Assembly: GCF_000001735.4 (NCBI RefSeq)
Contig: NC_003074.8
Span: 12,896,101-12,960,100 of the forward strand
DNA length: 64,000 nt
Direction: 5' to 3'
Origin: Arabidopsis thaliana
Taxonomy: Eukaryota; Streptophyta; Magnoliopsida; Brassicales; Brassicaceae
How positions within the stretch are numbered: position 1 is the first letter of the stretch; every line of letters starts with the position of its first letter. Shown here one piece after another: positions 22,541 through 34,652 of this stretch. A program made the translations under genes and the position numbers. The notes beneath the pieces are model-generated. The model saw only the letters and a list, made by a program, of their open reading frames with translations, was not told where the DNA came from and did no database searches.

Positions 22541-23468
22541 TGCTTATTCAAACTATGATTTGTATTTCAAAAAATCTTATTGATGATATCTGGAGGTTTA
22601 GGAAAAGAAAGCATAGTTTGAATAAGAAATCAATAAGAGCAAGAGAAAGAATAAAAAAGATCTTCTCTAAAGGGAGTTTCCAAAGGGTTTTTCTCCCAAA
22701 GTACAAAAGAGTTAAGGAGATTAGCTTCTCCAAGCTTCGGTCTAAACAATGACCTAAAATCTATATATAAGACCTAAAACGTGATGGGCCTTCTTTAGAA
22801 ATAAGAGAAAGTTCTGGGCCGAAATTTGAAAATCTTCAAAACATCAATAAGTTGCGTCTTCGAATTGTCATTAGGTATTGGTGTCGCTCGACACCTACGC
22901 GGTTTTTAGTCTCCGGATTTCTTCAGCAGCATAAATTCTTTGTTTTCCTCTATTATGCTCCATTATCTCCAAATGAATCCCAAACATATAAAGACCTGAA
23001 AAAGACTAGAAAGAACTGTAGAAATAACAAAAAGACTCTAAAACTAATACCTAAAACTAGTTAAAACCGGTAAAAATAGAAATATATCAACTCCCCCAGA
23101 CTTAGCTTTTGCTTGCCCCCAAGCAAAACACAAAAGCCGAACCCGTGGAAGAGGTTTGAAAACACAAGAACTCCCAACATTCTCTAGCCTATTGCCATGA
23201 TCATTCTAACCAAATCCATATGCCTAGCAGTTCTAATCAAATTCTAACCAACATGTATTTCTCCGCAAGCTTACACAACATTCTAGATTCCATACCTAAG
23301 TTCCACAACTATCTCCACGAGGCTTTCATCGCTGGGTCTCATCAAACAAGCTAACATTCAAGATCCTTCTAGACTCATTCCTGTTCTATACCATGATAAA
23401 TCGACCATTCTATTATATATATTTTTTTTTTGGTGTTCTTTCTCTCCCCAGACTTATTCTTTTTAGAT
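22541..23468 (-). mobile_element. Athila-type remnant: internal 3' end plus truncated 3' LTR
   Basis: On the minus strand an internal tail with a purine tract (CTGGGGGAGT) leads at about 23092 into an LTR starting TGATATATTTC. It matches the Athila-type LTRs at 41669 and 44146. The LTR runs down to about 22555 and is truncated there. A GTGTCG-CGACACC palindrome lies near 22880. The interior on the right is cut by the CACTA element at 23469. Near 22546-22564 and 22610-22628 an 18-bp inverted repeat (CTTATTCAAACTATGAT) marks the broken end. Confidence 0.7.
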
Positions 23469-23494
23469 CACTACAAAAATATGGAGCATTTGTA

Positions 23495-23740
23495 GCACCC
23501 GAAAAATGCTATGTGATTATACCATAACGTTATTAGAAGCGCTCTATCATCGTCCGTCATAATAGGTCGGAGACATATTGTAGCGCTTTTTTGTTCTGCT
23601 ATCATTATTTCCTTTATTACAGCGCTTTTTCTGCTACAATCTTTAATTATTTAATAGCGATTAGTTTCTGATATAAATAATTGTTATACATAGCATATTT
23701 AATTTGCTACATATAATTAGACAATAGCATTTAGTTAATT
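23495..23740. repeat. CACTA subterminal motif region (left)
   Basis: Short motifs of the type TAGCGYTT/AAGCGCT and TGCTA recur near 23506, 23543, 23583, 23622, 23632 and 23653. The other end (31370-31570) has matching TAGCGTTT and AACGCTATA motifs in both orientations. Such repeats are the usual TNPA binding sites in EnSpm elements; the binding role is inferred. Confidence 0.5.
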
Positions 23741-23969
23741 GCAATATTTATATATTATGGCATTTTTAATTATGCAATATTTCTCCAATTAATTCCAGTT
23801 CATAAATTATATTTTAATCCCAAATTCAGAAAGAAATTCATATTATTTAGAAATCATAAAATCAAAATTCAGAAAGAAATTCATAAATTCATATTATATA
23901 AAATTCAAGATCCCAAATTACATTTTAAAGTCAAAGTACTTAACGAAAAAAACAACATAATGTTTACAC

Positions 23970-26736
23970 AAACATGATTTTATCAGTAGGTCAAGCCACA
24001 ATACTACCTACTGCATCTGCAATTGTTTGAATTTCAGAGTGTGGTCTCCACACAGCAGCATCTCCAATCTTTGAAACTTCTACACATACCTTGCTCGCAT
24101 TTGGACCTAGGGGCATATGATGGACTGTGTCTGAAGGGTTAGAGGTACATACTCTTCCTTCTCCTACTCTTTCTCTCCCGTTCTTGTAATCTAACATGAT
24201 GCACTTCTTCTTCGCAGATTTGCTGGTGCTAGCAGTAGTGTTACTCAAGCTCTACATGAATCAAAATAATACCAAGTAAGCAATATTCAAGCGATGTTCT
24301 TTCATATGCATGTAAGTTAAAGTGCATAAAGTTACCAATGGAGGTGATGGTCTTCTATTTGCTGATGTTGTTTCATCCAGTATAGTAGATATATTCACAT
24401 GTTGTATACTATGAAGTGGCCACGCAATGTTCTCATGTAGTACATCTCCCATTACAAACTTTCCTGGACTTGGTCTCCACAAATACGCGGCTTTGTTTAA
24501 CACCTTCTCAACCTTAACAATTGTAGCAGAAGGACCAAGAGGCATATTGTTCACAAGTTCGTGTCTGTTTGTTGAACACAATCGACCCTCACCAACAACA
24601 GAATCAGCCATATTCCAATCAAGTATCTTGATCTTAACTGGTGTTGCATCTTTAGCCTAAAGAATGGTGCATAAATAATAAGTGACCAGTGAGTGATCTT
24701 ACTAGATAATTGACAAGTGACATGGGAAGAAGATTACCGAAGATCCTGCAGTCTGATTCTCAGAAGGGGAAGCTACATCACTGTCCAAGATGATCTTATC
24801 AAAAGGCCAAGCAATCTTGTTCCCCAAAGCTTCACCAAGTGTGTAAACAGATAGTGTAGGCCTCCACAAAGAAGCTGTGGTGTCTTCCACTGTCTTCACA
24901 ATCACAGCCGCATCATTAGGTCCAAGTGGAATGCGATCAATCTTGTACAATTGTTCAGCAGAGCAGAATTCTCCTTCACCTACAACAACATCATCATCTT
25001 TACACCAATCAAGTAGCTGACATCGAACTCCTGCACTAACATTACTAGCCTCAGATCTAGAAACCTCTTCAACATGTTCCTGACAAAAACAAAGTAATTA
25101 GCATCCAATTTTACAAGTATAACAAGTGTATTCAGTTAGGTTATTTACCTTTTTGGCAGCTAAGCCATGAACTACATTCTGCAAGTCTTCAAGCTTTGTC
25201 AGCAAATCAGCTTGTGTTGCTTCAAGCTTCTCCACATGTGAGTCTCTAGCTAACATGAATGCTAGCTTAGTTGCAGTCACACCTCTGCCCATCCCTCTAA
25301 GCCTTCCAGGCTTGTCTTTCCCTAATACTTGACTCACAGCATCTTCTTTAAGATCTGTGAATGATGACGAGTCCATCTCACTATCAATAGATTTAATTTT
25401 TTCCTGAAACCAAAATTAAAGTGAAGTGAAGTGAGTGTCTTACAATAAAAAAATAACAATGACAGTTAAGTGAATACTTACGATGGTCTCTGCAAATTCA
25501 GGTTTGACAGGTCTCCCATCTGAGTGTGTATGACCAGCTATCCAAACCTTGCTTCTTGTCACCAATTTAGGGTTGGAACTCTTTTTTTTCTACAAGTATG
25601 ATAGTGAGTAGTTGATCATAACAGATTCCACAAGTTTAATTTATGAAGAGTCGCAATATACCATCTCATGTGCAAGGCTAATCATTCCTTTGCGGCTGGT
25701 AGTGTGTGGAATCTGTGCCTTCCTCAACATCCTGTACTTGTCACTTATTTCCTACAAAAAAGCAAAGTCTATTAAAACAAAACACAGATTGAACAGGTAT
25801 TTGGACAATTTAATTACAGTTATAGACAACCTTGAAGGCAGTGGTCTTCCTGTTCTTCACCCAACTATTCCAAGCCGTCACAGATTGTATGTTACTTGGT
25901 TTTAGTGAAAGCAAATCTGCTTTGCTCTTCACTACACGTACTTTTGTTGTGAGCTTTGACTTAGAAGACCTCCACACACAACCCATCTGCTTAAAAACAG
26001 CATCCTTTTGCCAAGCTTCAGTCAAATTGAACCTCCCCTACATTAAGTTATATAGTTAAACACAATCAGTGATTAAACACAATCATTGATTAAATACAAA
26101 AATGAGTCAAATATACCTGAATTTCTTCCCAGAGTGTGTCCCCAGTCTCATCAGGTAAGTGCCTCCAGTCATGAAACAGAACAGGTACATGCTCTCTCAC
26201 AAGAGGACCAAGGAATGATGAAAGTGTGACTGATCCATTACCTACATGTTCACCCAGAGAATTAAATTCAACTTCTAGCTTGTCGTCAAGTTGCTTTGCT
26301 ATTTTACGCATCCTAGTAGGTCCTCGTGTCTTCCTTTTCCTAGTTGGTGGCTTTGAGCTTCTTCTGTGGAATGAAGCTCATCTCCTTCTGCAGCCATTGT
26401 TTCTTCATTTCCTTCTTCCTCAGTTCCTGCTTCCTCATCTCCTTCTCCTTCAGCTGCTTGTTCAGGATCTTCTTCAGCTGCTTGTTCAGTTTCTTCCTCG
26501 TCTGCTACTTCAGTTTCTAAATCAGCCTCTTGTTCAGCCTCTTGTTCAGTATCTTGCTCATATGCTTGTTCAGTATCCTCCGCAGCCAAGTCAGAACCAA
26601 GAACACTAGCAACATTCTCCTTTTGATGCTTCTTCCTGCTTCTTCTATGTTTCTTTAATCCAACAGAATCACTCAACTCTATCCCTTGCATACGCTTACT
26701 GCGGCGAGGTGGCTTCTCCTGTTGTGAAGTAGACAT
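23970..26736 (-). pseudogene. Ptta/EnSpm TNPA-like accessory protein (Transposase_24 type), multi-exon
   Basis: The start at 26736 gives MSTSQQEKPPRRSKRMQGIE, a basic segment, then a glutamate-rich stretch. Later exons carry the Transposase_24-like core: LFHDWRHLPDETGDTLWEEI (about 26115-26180), FNLTEAWQKDAVFKQMG (about 25980-26030), AWNSWVKNRKTTAFK, ISLAHEM, KVWIAGHTHSDGRP, and KLAFMLARDSHVEKLEATQA with a coiled coil. Three copies of a roughly 65-residue domain follow (VVGEGEFC...IPLGPND...LWRP near 24990, VVGEGRLC near 24600, RVGEGRVC near 24160), probably DUF8039. In EnSpm this class of protein binds subterminal repeats. One TGA replaces the final tryptophan codon near 23993. Otherwise the exons look open. 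Confidence 0.7.
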
Positions 26737-26879
26737 TCTTTACCTGAAACACACCAAACTCATCAATACTATCAAACACATAAACTCAACCCATATAATC
26801 TAGCCATCATCCCAATTAACCACCATGCAAAACACAGAAACCGTCACTGTCCTATTAATCCATTACTAAGACACCTTCA

Positions 26880-29800
26880 CAGTCATTCCTAACACAGAAA
26901 CTCTCATCATCAGATGATTCATTCCCTAAATCATCATTCTCTTGTATTGATATTGCTGCTGCAACAAACTCCTCATCTGTTTCTAACTCATGATATCCTC
27001 TTGGTGGCGCCTTCATTACTACATACCAAGGTGAAGAGTCGTCCTCTCATGAGTAGAAGACATGTTTTGCTTAGGCAGCCAGAATGTATGGATCCTGAAG
27101 AAATGCAGTTTGGTTTAAATGGAGATTGACAAGAGTGAATCCGTCTTCTTCTTTCACTCCATTGCCTTTGTTTGCCAAATGACACCTGAATATAGGAACT
27201 TGAAACATGTGGTAGTCCAACAAGATTATCTCCTTTATCACTCCAAAGTATGAAACTATATCAGCCTGTTGTCTAGTATCCTTGGCGCTTGATCTACACA
27301 TTGAAAATGCTTCATATGTAACCCCACTGTTTTGAGTTTTCCTCTTCATGTCGTCTGTATGAAATCTATGACCATTAATGACAAACCCCTTGTATGACTG
27401 AGCAATATGCCTTGGTCCAAAGGCTAACCATCTCTGTTGGATTGAATTCACCTTTGAGTTTGTAGGTATCTGTTGGCAAAGCATAAAAGAATTGGATCAA
27501 AATTAGAGTCTGTTGAAATGAATAGAAAAGCAACTTAAGAATCAAAAATGTTACCTTCTCCTTTACCCACTGTGAGAACTTTTCATTATGCGTCTTCCAT
27601 AAGAAAGTTTCGTTTCTCATGCATCTTGTATCAGTCATTTGCAGTTCTTGTAAATGCATGTTGTGATTCATAAAGAAATAGAAGTTAAAAGTAATCGACA
27701 GAGTTACTTATATAAGAAATAAAGACAGAAAATAACTTACTTAACATATGGATCCATAACAGCCATGTTCATTAGAACATATCTATGAACTATGTCTCAC
27801 TCTTTATTCGACAAAGTTACTTGTGTAGCTTTCTGCAGTGGTCTGCCTTCAAGAACAAGAGAATTACTATCAAGATCTTCATTCCGGTTGATGGCTTCTG
27901 AAACTGGTAAAGAGTTTTGAAGAAACTCCAAGCAGAGAGCCATACATTCTCCTGCTAAATATCCCTCAGCCATACAAGCCTCTGGCCTTGCAAAATTCTT
28001 CACATAAGCCTTTAGAGTTTTCATGTACCTGCAATTCAATAATACAATATTAATGTCAAAACAATATTAAACAATACAAGTTACATAATAGAATTCATTA
28101 TAGACAATACCTTTCAAAGGGATACATCCATCTAAAGTGGACTGGTCCACCTAATCGAGTCTCTCTAGCCAAATGAATCGGGAGATGAAACATTATATCA
28201 AACAGAGATGGAGGAAAATACCTCTCCAGCTGGCACATTGTCTCAACTAATTCAGACTCCAATGACATTAGCTTCTCAGGGTCAATAACCCGCTGACACA
28301 ACCTGTTGAAGTAGTGGCACAATCTACTTATAGCAACTCTAGGTACTCTTGGCAGCAACCCTCTCAAAGCAACAGGCAGCAAGTTTTGAAGGAGCACATG
28401 ATGGTCATGAGACTTCAAACCACCAATGACTGGTGGATCCATAGACACACAGTTGGAGATATTGGCACAATATCCATCCGGCCCTCTAAATCTAGCTAGC
28501 CTTTTGCAGAATCTCCTTTTCTCATCCTTAGACAACCAATATGCAGCAGGAGGTAAGTAAGTCCTCTTAACTCTTAACTGAGGGTGCAAGTTACTACGAG
28601 TTCCCATGTCTTCCAAATCCTTGCGTGCATTCAAGCCATCCTTTGATTTGACAGATTGCATCAACATAGAGACAATGGCGTCAGACACATTCTTCTCCAC
28701 ATGCATCACGTCAATGTTGTGACGGACAGGCATATCCTATTACACAAACAATAAGTAGTTAGTACCATTCAAGATTAATAATATGTTAATAGTAAAATGT
28801 GATAGTATTTACCTTCCAATAAGGTAATTCATATAGAATTGATCGCTTCTTCCATCTCCATTGATGTGTGTCTTCATCGTAATCATCATCTTCACACAAG
28901 TCTGATCTTTTTCTCTTACTGTTTCTCTCCAAAGGTCTCCCAAAATCATTTTTAAAGCCTTTAATGCTTCAAATATCTCTTCTCCTGTTTGAATTCTACT
29001 TGTTGTCCCTTCTTCTACAGTGTTATCAAACCAGCCTCTTCTTCTTCTGTATGGATGTCCTGGTCTTAGTCGTCTCCTATTCCTTAAATACACATGTTTT
29101 CTACTGAACTTCAACCACCTAAATGGTGTATCTTTCCCACAGACATTACAAGCTTGTTTTCCCTTAACCTTACAACCAGCCAAAGTCCCTAAGGCTGGAT
29201 AGTCACTGATACTCCACAAGAACATAGCTCTAAGAGTGAAACTTTCTTTTTTGAATGAGTCATAAACATGAATGCCTTCACTCCACAAATCCTTTAAGTC
29301 ATCGATCAATGGTGCTAGATAGACATCAATATTATTGCTTGGTGCAGTAGGTCCATGTATCAAAAGAGTTAGCATAATATTTTCAGCCTTCATACACATC
29401 GTTGGAGCCATGTTGTAGTTAACAAGCAAAATTGGCCAGGTGCTATACTTAGTGTTTTGAATAGAGAACGGATTCATCCCATCAGCAGAAAGTCCCAACC
29501 TCAGGTTTCTAGGTTCAGCAGCAAATTCTGGCCATTTATCATTCACTTGAGCCCAAGCCAAAGAGTCTACATGATGTCGCATTGTACCATCATCACTAGC
29601 ATTACTGAAATGCCACCGTTGATCCTCAGCCATTTTCTTGGATCTAAACATTCGCTTAAATCTATCCTTGATTGGAAAATACCCCAGTACCTTAGCTGGA
29701 ATCCCCTTCTTCTCTTCACCAGTGTGTTTATCCCTCTCCCATCTGGAAGCATTGCATCTTGGACAAGTATCCCTCAGCTCATACTCCTTTCTGTATAAGA

Positions 29801-30488
29801 TGCAATCATTCTGACAGGCGTGAATGATATCATACCCAAAACCAAACATCTTCAGGAATTTTTTGATCTCATTTGTTGATGTTGGCAGCACATTCTCTCC
29901 TGGTAGTATGTCGTGCACTAAGCTCAAAAGTTGATCAAAATAATTCTCTGACATCCCACTCTTCACTTTGATGCGGTATAGCCCCATAATTGCAGACACC
30001 TTAGTGTACTTCGGACAGCCATGATATAGTGGAGTTTCAGCTTCCTTTAGCTTCTCCCTAAAATCAGCTTCTTCTTTTGTTTCTGGCTCCTTACTATCAT
30101 CTTCATTCTGATTCTGAGAATCAGAATGGACGTCTCCATCAAAATAAGCTGTTCTAATTAGCTCATAAGCTTCACATTCACTAGTAGTACTACTAGGCTC
30201 AACTTCTAACTTATCAGCCCGTATCTCCCCATGCTTACTCCAACATCTATTTCTCTTGTATTTATGGTCCATTCCCTTCATAACTAGATGCTCCAAAATA
30301 GTCTCAATTGGTTGATGACACAGATTCCGGCAATCAATACATGGACAAAACATTTCAGCAGGATCTCCCAGACTTCTCGATGATGCGTAAACAAAAGTTG
30401 TTGCTCCTTTCTCATACTCAATGTTATTCCTTGGCAGCCATACCCATGACTTATCCATTTTTAAAAGACCACCAAGCTCCAACCCCAT
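26880..30488 (-). pseudogene. CACTA TNP2-like transposase, multi-exon, nearly intact
   Basis: Exon 1 (30488-28812) starts MGLELGGLLKMDKSWVWLPR (Transposase-associated domain). It contains CPCIDCRNLC, then the TNP2 core with CPRCNASRWERD, LSADGMNPFSIQ, MLTLLIHGPTAPSNNIDVYL, SDYPALGTLAGCKVKGKQAC and CNVCGKDT. Exon 2 (about 28737-28110) starts DMPVRHNIDVMHVEKNVSDA and holds the DUF4218 region, ending FRWMYPFER. Exon 3 (about 28035-27745) reads YMKTLKAYVKNFARPEACMA. The last exons (27671-27555 and 27480-26880) carry the DUF4216-like segment RWLAFGPRHIAQSYKGFVIN. Splice sites with GT and AG are visible. At least two stops (near 27800 and 27072) break it. The intact enzyme would cut the CACTA ends. 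Confidence 0.85.
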
Positions 30489-30495
30489 ATATATG

Positions 30496-30497
<2 letters not shown>

Positions 30498-30565
<68 letters not shown>
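30498..30565. repeat. (AT)n microsatellite
   Basis: About 68 bases of uninterrupted AT dinucleotide directly upstream of the TNP2 start on the minus strand, where promoter or leader sequence is expected. Its length is probably variable. Confidence 0.95.
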
Positions 30566-30567
<2 letters not shown>

Positions 30568-30599
30568 CATTCAGGTATATAAGCAAACAAAACTCAAAG

Positions 30600-30960
30600 A
30601 GCAAAGACACAAAGAGAAATTTCATAAACTCAAGATCACTATCAACTCAAGTTCTGTGTTATTACTCAAGTTCAAATCTCAAAATCAATACTCAAGTTCA
30701 AAATCGAAACAAGTGAATGGTCTCAAGTTCAATTCTATAAGAAACACAAATCGATACAAGTGAATACTCAAGTTCAAAGCTATATGATATTCAAAATCGA
30801 TACAAGCTAAGTGAATACTCAAGTTCAGTTCTATTAGAAACTCAAATCAATACTCAAATCTAAGTGAATCCTCAAGTTCAAGTGAATACTCAAATCGATA
30901 TATGCAAACTAAGAACTACAGAAATCGATTCAAACTAAGTCAAAATAACATACCTGTCAA
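30600..30960 (-). repeat. ACTCAAGTTCAA-type short repeats upstream of TNP2
   Basis: The words ACTCAAGTTCAA and AAATCGATACAAG recur about eight to ten times with variation. The tract lies between the CACTA subterminal region and the TNP2 gene, so it is probably leader or promoter sequence. Confidence 0.7.
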
Positions 30961-31596
30961 ATAGAGACACGGCGGCTACCACTGAAATCTTCGAGACACG
31001 GCTACCAAAAGCTTCTGAGAAAACGAAACCCTAAACTGATTAAAACCCCAAATCGATGCTCAAACAAGTTTAATTGGACATGCAATCCCTAAATCGATTA
31101 GAAAAGGCACATAACCTTCTCAAATTAGAAACAGATCTGTGACTGAGAGGCTGAGGAGTAGCGAGCGTCTTCGAGAGAGATTGAACAGAGTCGGTGAGCA
31201 AGAACACGAACACAAAGAGAGACAGAAAGAAGAAGAATCGATTAGAGCAGAAGACGAGAATAGGGAAGAACACGAATAGGAAGAGAAAGAGTCGAGAAAG
31301 AACACGAATAGTTTTTTCAGTACTTAGAATTATTTTGAGGCTAATTTTTTTGTTTCGGCGGGCAACAAAATTAATCCGCGCTATTACATTAGGTAGCGTT
31401 TAATTAATGGTAATGCTATAGAACAATAACCCTAAATCCAAAAACATGGCCCGCGTCATTTTTTATTTCCCGGGTACGAGATTATAGCGTTTTGAAATTA
31501 CCAAACGCTATAAAAGTTGAGCCGGGTTATAAATTATAGCAGAACATGGTTAACTACTATATTATAGTGCTATAAATACTCCATATTCTTGTAGTG

Positions 31597-31889
31597 AGAG
31601 TAAACAAAGGGGAACTCACATACTTGATCGACACCCTCGGCATTTTTCCAACATTTGTAATTGATCATTCTAAATAATGTATAACAATAGGGTCATAGGA
31701 AACATTCCTACCCTTATACACTATCTGAAAATTCTGTCAATCTCATTTTTTTTTGTTTTTTTATTGTTAATGAGACTATATGAGTACCAACTATGTGCAT
31801 GCTCTAAGCTATTATTTTAATTCGCAAGTTACTCCTGCTATGCTAAGAAGACATTATTGATAACATGTTTTACATTTTGTTTTATTATT
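31597..31889. other. Short Athila continuation, then unassigned spacer
   Basis: The first 15-20 bases (AGAGTAAACAAAG) continue the Athila sequence interrupted by the CACTA element. After that the sequence no longer matches the other Athila copies, and no gene is seen before the RPA-like relic. Confidence 0.5.
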
Positions 31890-33120
31890 TGTTAGGGGAA
31901 AACAGAGTACAAATGCTTTTGATGCTTCAGTTGTTGCCATCAGTCCAGAGTATCCAGAATTGGAAGTCTATAAAAACAGGTAATCCTTAACTCTATTTTA
32001 GGGGTGTTGATAGCAAATAAATCATGGATATTAAGTTGGGGATTCCATGGCTGATTGGTAACTATAGTTTGCCAAACGATGGTCTTGCTCTCACCATTTC
32101 CGACACTAATCCAAAGCGTGAATTGTCATTCGAAAGTGATGGTTACTTTGACCAGTATCCCATAAAATGTTTTTCCTGCTTACTTCATTTCAGGTTCAGA
32201 AATGCAAGGTCATGTGCACCATATAAACAATATAAGGTGATATGGGGTGGTTTTATGTTGCCTGCAAGAAGTGCAGCAAGAAAGTCGAGATGAACAAGAA
32301 AGACGAGACCGCCATTGCTGCTACACAACCAAAGTCTAAATACAGGTGTCCAAAATGCAATCTTAACATCACCCAAGTGGTTCTAAGGTATATCATCTCA
32401 TTCCTTTTTATTAATTATATTATTATCTATACTGTGTATGGGGATCACCCACACCAGACATTACTTTTGTGTAAAGGTTTAAGTAGCATGTTGGAGTCAT
32501 GGATCAAACAGGAGATATCAAATGTATCCTATTTGATGGTGCAACATCAGAGATGATTGGTCATTCAGCTTTCGACCTTCTTGATGGGGTTTATCCTGAT
32601 GATGTGAGTAATAACAAAACAATAATAATATCTATCATTATTCTATATTATCAATAAATTCTTATAGAGTATTGTTTATCATTCAACTGCAAGATCCAGA
32701 AAGAATGCCTCCTTCTATCAAGAACTTGGTTGGGAAAACCTTTCAGCTACTTGTGTGTATTGAGAATGACAATTTGTTTGGAAGTAATGATATATATACA
32801 AGGTTGGTAAGGTTTGGCCAGGTATTGACATTGTGATGATTGAGGATGCTGATGATTTAGAGAGAGCATCCAATCGTTCTCACCTCATCTTAGACACTAA
32901 GGTTGGACTTAGAGTCTCTTTCTTGTCTGTAGTTTGTGTATTCATATATATCTTCTTTATATCTGTGGAGAGATGTTCCAATAGCAAGAAGATATGCTTG
33001 AAACCAATAAAATTGGAGAAACTAAATGGCAAAAATGATGAAGAGATCGGAAATAAAGAAGATGAGGAAAAGACAGGGGTGAACAATGAAGCAAATGAGA
33101 ATACTAATTTCAATTACTAA
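31890..33120 (+). pseudogene. RPA1-like OB-fold protein, C-terminal half (copy 1)
   Basis: Fragments in order on the plus strand: NAFDASVVAISPEYPELEVY (near 31910), SLPNDGLALTISDTNPKREL (near 32070), a zinc ribbon FYVACKKCSKKVEM...YRCPKCNLNITQ (about 32245-32375; four cysteines), IKCILFDGATSEMIGHSAFD (near 32510), and PPSIKNLVGKTFQLLVCIEN (near 32710). The tail CLKPIKLEKLNGKNDEEI ends at 33120. This is the replication-factor-A C-terminal domain of the large plant RPA1/DUF223 family, which binds single-stranded DNA; related genes are carried by plant Helitrons. Frame breaks at most joins make it a pseudogene. The N-terminal OB fold is missing, unlike the copy downstream. Confidence 0.75.
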
Positions 33121-33419
33121 GAATATGTTGCCCTCTAATTATGTTTATTTCAATAGCTCATTGGAGAGAGTTAGCAGTTGAGGAGAAGATATTCATGTTT
33201 TTGTTTTTTAAGTAGTCATTTTTATGTTTTTGTTTCTTTTCTATGGATCTAATAATGGCTACTTAGGGTATATCAGAGTAAATCATTTACTCTGATTAGT
33301 AGTCAAGCTTTTTCGTTTCATGTGTGTTTTCCAATTTGATCAATAAAATCTTCTCTTCTAAATATATACGATTTGACTTTCAATCATAAGATATGCAATA
33401 TGCAAAATCAACTAACCTT

Positions 33420-33802
33420 TAGGGGCGGACCTACTTAGGGAAAACGGGGGGTCAATTGAACCCTTTAATTAATCAAATACTAATTTTTGCATGATATATT
33501 GAAAAGTACCAACAGCTCAATTAGTATTTTCTAAGGTGTTGACGTTCTTAACCCTGGGTTCAAATCTCTAACATGACACTTATTTTCTTTTTTCTCCATT
33601 TAGCCTCAAATACATGTATCTCTTTTGTTTCATACACATTTTTTTTTCTTTTAAAAATTACATTAATTAATATACCATTTTTAATTGCTATGAAAATGAT
33701 TTTCTTTTTGTGGGATTGTATAATATTATAAGAAAGTCAGTTATATCATACTGTTTAAAAAAAAATTGACATTGGTAAAATTTATTTCTGGGTCCGTCAC
33801 TG
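33420..33802. mobile_element. hAT-type MITE, 383 bp, perfect 8-bp TSD
   Basis: The ends are TAGGGGCGGACCTAC and (reverse) CAGTGACGGACCCAG, the GGCGGACCCA type common in plant hAT miniature elements. The perfect duplication CTAACCTT (33412-33419 and 33803-33810) has the 8-bp length of hAT. No coding capacity. Confidence 0.85.
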
Positions 33803-34652
33803 CTAACCTTATCCTGTACCTGAAAACACTCCTTATCTTGTCCATATCACATTGTATGTTAACATGCATATTAATAAAAAAAATATTATGTTTTTGGAAT
33901 TAAACATATATACCAAAAGAAATATGTATACATACTTATAGTCCTTAGTAAAACCTTAGTATTTATGTATTAACAAGGCAGAAGGTTATTATCATTTTTT
34001 TGCTTTATGTAAGTTTTTCAATAAGGGTCATAGAAGTATCTGTCCTATATTCATTTCCAATAACTTAGCGGATCTAACCAACATTTGTCCCTAATTTGAA
34101 CACAAGGCCAATTTCCACATTTATAAAAGGCCATCTATTTAAAAAACCCACTTTTAACATTTACAAAATATTCAAATTTGTATTTTATGTTTCTAAATCT
34201 TATTAGCACGGTTTTAACAATCTTACTAATTCCCGAAAATATAGCTGCAATTAATATTTTATTCTTTTAAGGTACCTATATCTCTCACAGAGTTTTGAAC
34301 TTACACGTTGAGGGAAAAACTGTTTTATCAGGTAATCTTAACTAAATCTTCTAAACAACCATATCTACCATATCATATATTTCGTAGTTCAGTTTATTAT
34401 GCACTTGGCCTAAGAAACCAGTCAAATACACTAGATATAATTCCTGTTACGCAAATTTTATCAAGATTATTAGAATTTAATTTCGGTATATTCTTAATTC
34501 CATTTTTTATTATTGAAACAAGATTATCCCATTATACTAAGCCATCTATTGAAGACTATAAATACACACATCATTTACAACCCTAAACACATCAGCCTAC
34601 TAAGCATCATAATAGCATAAAACACAAAGTTCACCTTCAACTTGTAAACAAA
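33803..34652. other. AT-rich spacer between the RPA-like copies
   Basis: No gene recognised. The last 300 bases (T-rich, with TATAAATACACACATC near 34558) may be the former promoter and 5' UTR of the second RPA-like copy. Confidence 0.4.

Larger units (their letters stand above)
23469..31596 (-). mobile_element. CACTA (CMC/EnSpm) DNA transposon, 8.1 kb, both ends present
   Basis: Terminal inverted repeats of about 27 bp with three mismatches: CACTACAAAAATATGGAGCA at 23469, and on the other strand CACTACAAGAATATGGAGTA from 31596. Both subterminal regions carry short AGCG-containing motifs. Two genes lie on the minus strand in the usual order: TNP2-like transposase first (26880-30488), then a Ptta/TNPA-like gene (23970-26736). 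The flanks are Athila sequence that is continuous in the copy near 43770-43790. The 3-bp target duplication is imperfect (GAT left, AGA right). Confidence 0.9.

Noticed and set aside
24427..26609. Plus-strand open frames over the CACTA accessory gene
   Set aside because: Complement of the glutamate/glutamine-rich minus-strand exons; leucine/serine-rich low-complexity readings without domains.
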